This document shows positions 61,131 through 64,000 of a DNA stretch of 64,000 nt, in pieces (the first letter of the stretch is position 1; every line of letters begins with the position of its first letter). The notes below the pieces were generated by a model, which saw nothing but the letters and a program-made list of their open reading frames with translations, was not told the origin of the DNA and ran no database searches. The position numbers and the translations under genes are program-made. This DNA is from Stappia indica (GTDB taxonomy: Bacteria > Pseudomonadota > Alphaproteobacteria > Rhizobiales > Stappiaceae). The stretch spans positions 659,177 through 723,176 of the forward strand of contig NZ_MBQE01000002.1 in NCBI RefSeq assembly GCF_001696535.1, in the 5' to 3' direction.

Positions 61131-62483
61131 CTAGGGCGCAGCGGCCAGCATATGCGCCATGAGCGCCCGCAGTTGCGCCGGCTTGACCGGCTTTGCCATG
61201 AACTCCGCACCGAGATTTGCAGCATCGCGCATGACGGGCTCGGAAATATCGGCGGTCGCCAGGATGGCCGGAACCCGCCGCCTCAGACGCCGCGCCAGGG
61301 CAGCTACCGTTTGCGTACCGTGGTCGCCATGGTCCAGATGCTGGTCGGCGATGATCAGGTCCGGCACGAAGCCTTCGTTCAGCACCTCTTCCGCTTCTGC
61401 GTGCGAGGCCGCGATCCGGTGTTCGCAACCCCATCCGTCGAGCAGGGTCGACATGGCGCGCGTCACCTCGATATCGTTCTCCAGGAGAAGAACGCGGCGG
61501 CCGGAAAGTGTCGCGTCGTTGGCCGGCCGCTGGGCCGCTTGCGGCCTGATCTCGCCGACCGAGGGCGGTTCACAGCGCTCGGCGAGAATGCGAAACCGGC
61601 TGCCCTTGCCGACTTCCGACGTCAGGCTGAGGTCGTGTCCCAGCGCCGTCACCAGGCGGCGCACGATGGAAAGGCCGAGACCCAGAGCGCAGTCGTCGTC
61701 GCGGCTGGCGCGTCCCTTGGCGACCGGCCCGCGGTGGAATTCGTCGAAGATCAGCTCGCGCTGGTCGAGGGGAATGCCGCAGCCGGTGTCGACCACCTCG
61801 ATGGCCACCATGTTGCCGCGGCGCCGCGTGCCGATCAGCACACCGCCGCGGTCGGTATAGCGGATGGCATTGGAAATCAGGTTCTGCAGCGCGCGCCGCA
61901 ACATCGTGCGGTCGGAGCGGACATGATCGCCGGTGATGGATGTCTGCAGGCGCAGTCCCTTGGCCTCCGCGATAGGCCGCAGGTCGGACAGCAGGGATTC
62001 GACCACCGGCACCAGGGGGACGGCTGTATGGTCCGGCACCATCACGCCGGCATCGAGACGGGAAATGTCGAGCAGCGTGTGCAGCAGCTCGTTCATGGTG
62101 TCGAGCGAGCGCTCCACCTGCATCACCATCGCCCTGCCGCGCTCGCTTTCCTGCAGGTCGTAGAGTGCCGACATGGTCAGCTGTGCGGCATGCAGTGGCT
62201 GCAACACGTCGTGGCTTGCGGCAGCGAGAAACCTGGTCTTCGATTGGTCGGCGCGCTCCGAAATCTCCTTCTGGCGGGCCAGTTCCGCGTTGGTCTTCTC
62301 GAGATTGCGCAAGGTGGAGGTGAGTTCGTCCGTGCGCTGCCGCACCTGTCCCTCCAGCGCGATGGCGGTCTGGAACAGGGAGAAGGCGTTGCGCTGCTGA
62401 TCCATGGCGCGCTCGACGCGATTGATCAGCGCATCGTTGATGCGTTTCAGGCGTTCGACATCGTCGATATCGAGAATACTCAC
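61131..62483 (-). CDS. Cytoplasmic hybrid sensor histidine kinase (NahK/ErcS'-like)
   Basis: 450 residues with no membrane segment. A coiled-coil leader (about 25-80) precedes the dimerisation box FLAAASHDVLQPLHAAQL (H91), whose SHDxLQPL form is typical of the NahK/ErcS' group. The ATPase domain has N201/N205 and LGLGLSIVRRL. A C-terminal receiver (about 328-445) has phosphoacceptor D380 (IIADQHLD) and K431. It overlaps the FIST gene by ATGA, so a FIST protein is its likely sensor partner. Confidence 0.9.
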   Translation of the reverse strand: MSILDIDDVERLKRINDALINRVERAMDQQRNAFSLFQTAIALEGQVRQRTDELTSTLRNLEKTNAELARQKEISERADQSKTRFLAAASHDVLQPLHAAQLTMSALYDLQESERGRAMVMQVERSLDTMNELLHTLLDISRLDAGVMVPDHTAVPLVPVVESLLSDLRPIAEAKGLRLQTSITGDHVRSDRTMLRRALQNLISNAIRYTDRGGVLIGTRRRGNMVAIEVVDTGCGIPLDQRELIFDEFHRGPVAKGRASRDDDCALGLGLSIVRRLVTALGHDLSLTSEVGKGSRFRILAERCEPPSVGEIRPQAAQRPANDATLSGRRVLLLENDIEVTRAMSTLLDGWGCEHRIAASHAEAEEVLNEGFVPDLIIADQHLDHGDHGTQTVAALARRLRRRVPAILATADISEPVMRDAANLGAEFMAKPVKPAQLRALMAHMLAAAP

Positions 62484-63658
62484 GGGCCGCTCCCGCCGCT
62501 CTGGCCCAGACCGAAGGCAATGCCGGTGAAGGTCTGGTTGAGATGCATCGACAGGTACTGTTCGCCATAGGTGTTGAAGCCGATGACCTTGTTCTCACGA
62601 TAGATCGCGGCGATGCGGTGTGTCACCTGGCGGTTGCGGGCGTCGATCCGGCGCAGCACGCAGTCGAAGCCGAGCACGAAGTCGATGCCGCCGACGCGCT
62701 CGCGCACCGCGTCGAAGGCGGCGCGGGTGGTGCGGGTCATCCCGGCTGGTTCCGCTACGGTCATGACGATGCCGTCGTCGATGGCGCAGAAGAAGGAGAG
62801 CGAGCCGTCGCGGTTCATCTTCTGCACGGAGCGGCAGTAGTATTCGCCGCCGACCCGCACGACGAGCGGATGCGAGGCGAAGCTCATCGGCGACAGGCTC
62901 TGCGGATCCATGCCGATCACGCGGGCATATTCTTGCGCTGCAGGTGCTGCGTTGAACTCGTGAACGATGCGCCTGTCGGGATCTGAGCGGGTGACCACCA
63001 GCTTGTCCGGCGTCGGCACGAAATTGTCCGTCTTGAAGATGTGGAAGGGAACTTGCGTCTCGACCAGCACGAGGAGCGCGGCATCGCTGGCCGGCTCGCC
63101 GTCGAGGATCAGCGTCGTCTCGCCGAAGCGCATGTCGTCGCCGGCCGAGCCGCCAAGCAGCGGGATGTCGTCGAGGCCCCAGTGAAGGGCGGCAGTGACG
63201 GATTCCTCGGCGAAGGAGAGACCGTCGATCAGGCACAGGGCGAAGGTGTGAGCGGAGCGTGCGGCTGCGGGCCCGACGAACTGGCGCTTGGCTTCGCCGA
63301 CCTGCGCCACGATCCTTTCCATCCCGGCGCGGCGAATATCGCGGATCCGGTGCCCGGCGATGCGGAAGCGGTCGGCCGGAAAGAGAATGACGATGAGGTT
63401 GCCCTCGGAGATGCCGTTTCGGGTGATCTCGCCGGCAGTGGAGCAGGCGGCATAGCGCAGGCCCGGACAGGTCGCGGCGAGAGCCTTTGTCACCGTGTGG
63501 GGCGCGAAACGCGCGGAGGAAAAGAACACCAGCGCAAAGCCTGCAGCGCTGCGCTCTCGCGCGGCAGCCACGCGAGCCCAGTATCCCGCATCGCCCGGGT
63601 CGTCGCATTCAAGCGCGACGACGCCGCAGGCGTGTTCGATGCCGCCGTTCGGCTGCAC
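62480..63658 (-). CDS. FIST-domain sensory protein (NosP-like)
   Basis: About 392 residues with FIST_N (about 20-220, including RYAACSTAGEITRNGISEGN and LCLIDGLSFAEES) and FIST_C (about 225-375, including HPLVVRVGGEYYCRSVQKMN). The tail IGFNTYGEQYLSMHLNQTFT is characteristic. In Pseudomonas and Vibrio a FIST protein, NosP, binds heme and nitric oxide and inhibits the kinase NahK; the gene pair here matches. Heme binding is not proven. GTG at 63658 has GGGAGG 5 nt upstream and is preferred over ATG at 63685. Confidence 0.85.
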   Translation of the reverse strand: MQPNGGIEHACGVVALECDDPGDAGYWARVAAARERSAAGFALVFFSSARFAPHTVTKALAATCPGLRYAACSTAGEITRNGISEGNLIVILFPADRFRIAGHRIRDIRRAGMERIVAQVGEAKRQFVGPAAARSAHTFALCLIDGLSFAEESVTAALHWGLDDIPLLGGSAGDDMRFGETTLILDGEPASDAALLVLVETQVPFHIFKTDNFVPTPDKLVVTRSDPDRRIVHEFNAAPAAQEYARVIGMDPQSLSPMSFASHPLVVRVGGEYYCRSVQKMNRDGSLSFFCAIDDGIVMTVAEPAGMTRTTRAAFDAVRERVGGIDFVLGFDCVLRRIDARNRQVTHRIAAIYRENKVIGFNTYGEQYLSMHLNQTFTGIAFGLGQSGGSGP

Positions 63659-63685
63659 GTTGTCCTCCCTCGTGCCGCCCGCCAT

Positions 63686-63910
63686 CTCCCCCGTTCCGGC
63701 CGGTCGGCAAGGCCGACGACCGGATGACGCTGCGGCGACGGCTCAGTCTAGGGCCGCCCGCTTCGTCGTGACAAGCCGGTGTTCTGCTTCGACCGAAAGT
63801 ACAGTGTACAAGCGCCAGGCGCTGCCTTCTCCTGAAGGCGCCTGGAGGGAGACCGGGCACACGGCCCGCCATGCATCTTGCTGCCAGAGGCCGGGCCGGG
63901 AGGAGCTTTC
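63686..63910. promoter_or_regulatory. Divergent intergenic region with GTACA palindrome
   Basis: 225 bp between the FIST gene (minus) and the coxG-like gene (plus). GTACA (63799-63803) and TGTAC (63805-63809) form a perfect palindrome around a single G, a form used by several GntR and other dimeric regulators. A GGAGG-like sequence (63900-63904) precedes the coxG start. Confidence 0.45.
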
Positions 63911-64000
63911 ATGGATTTGTTTGGTGAGTATCGGATTTTGGCTGGTCGCGGGGCGGTTTGGGCCGCTCTGAACGATGCGGATGTTCTGCGTCGTTGCATT
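63911..64000 (+). CDS. coxG: CoxG-like (SRPBCC family) protein, N-terminal part only
   Basis: Thirty codons are present and run off the window edge. The reading MDLFGEYRILA followed by AVWAALNDADVLRRCI matches the conserved opening of CoxG/SRPBCC proteins (family form: GEYRI, then VWxALNDPxVLxxCIPG). CoxG helps anchor or mature aerobic carbon monoxide dehydrogenase-type molybdenum hydroxylases at the membrane. GGGAGGAG lies 6 nt upstream. Codon use (TTG, GGT, CGT, GTT) looks slightly less GC-rich than its neighbours. Confidence 0.75.
   Translation, partial: MDLFGEYRILAGRGAVWAALNDADVLRRCI

Overview
The window is high-GC DNA with dense, largely operonic genes. It most likely comes from a marine or salt-exposed alphaproteobacterium of the Hyphomicrobiales (Stappia/Roseibium-like). 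The reasons are gene content: two TRAP transporters, an HWE-family kinase, an NAGGN osmolyte operon, a Rhodobacterales/Rhizobiales-style ectoine-catabolism set, and a complete C-P lyase locus. The genus is inference. I saw no tRNA, rRNA, CRISPR, insertion sequence or phage gene.

Layout. (1) 1-2405: a gene-free C-rich stretch, then a TetR regulator with two palindromic operators and two small enzymes (SnoaL-like, VOC). (2) 2685-4448: a cold-shock protein with its terminator, then a stand-alone receiver and an HWE histidine kinase on the minus strand. (3) 4508-14926 minus: a ten-gene hexuronate operon (uxaC, TRAP dctPQM, kdgF-like, kduI, kduD, uxuB, uxuA, uxaA), divergent from a GntR regulator at 15195. 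(4) 15922-25535: an oligopeptide-type ABC transporter with an M81 peptidase and a D-serine-dehydratase-like PLP enzyme, divergent from ridA-rpiR. I read this as one catabolic system. (5) 25783-34447: 3-hydroxyanthranilate dioxygenase, a second TRAP transporter, LysR, aspartate dehydrogenase, an orphan molybdenum hydroxylase subunit and a DapA-family aldolase, with no obvious known pathway. (6) 34457-39990: the NAGGN osmolyte operon (asnO, ngg, M42 peptidase) and a divergent MarR. (7) 40074-46136: ectoine catabolism (transaminase, semialdehyde dehydrogenase, AsnC regulator, DoeA hydrolase), with an ArgE-like M20 deacetylase where a DoeB/EutE protein is expected. (8) 46157-59329: phosphonate utilisation (phnF, phnGHIJKL, acetyltransferase, phnCDEE, DUF1045, phnM, phnN), with a PhnF operator and Pho boxes. 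(9) 59494-64000: an FkbM methyltransferase, a LuxR-type response regulator, a NahK-like hybrid kinase cotranscribed with a FIST sensor, and the first 30 codons of a CoxG-like gene.

The window is a series of import-and-degrade modules, each with its own local regulator and a recognisable palindrome. Three recurring features are short ATGA/TGATG overlaps inside operons, a strong hairpin after every solute-binding-protein gene, and convergent gene ends separated by only 7-25 bp. The least described parts are the M81/PLP/RidA peptide module, the molybdenum hydroxylase/aspartate dehydrogenase/aldolase module, and the FIST-kinase-regulator group next to coxG.
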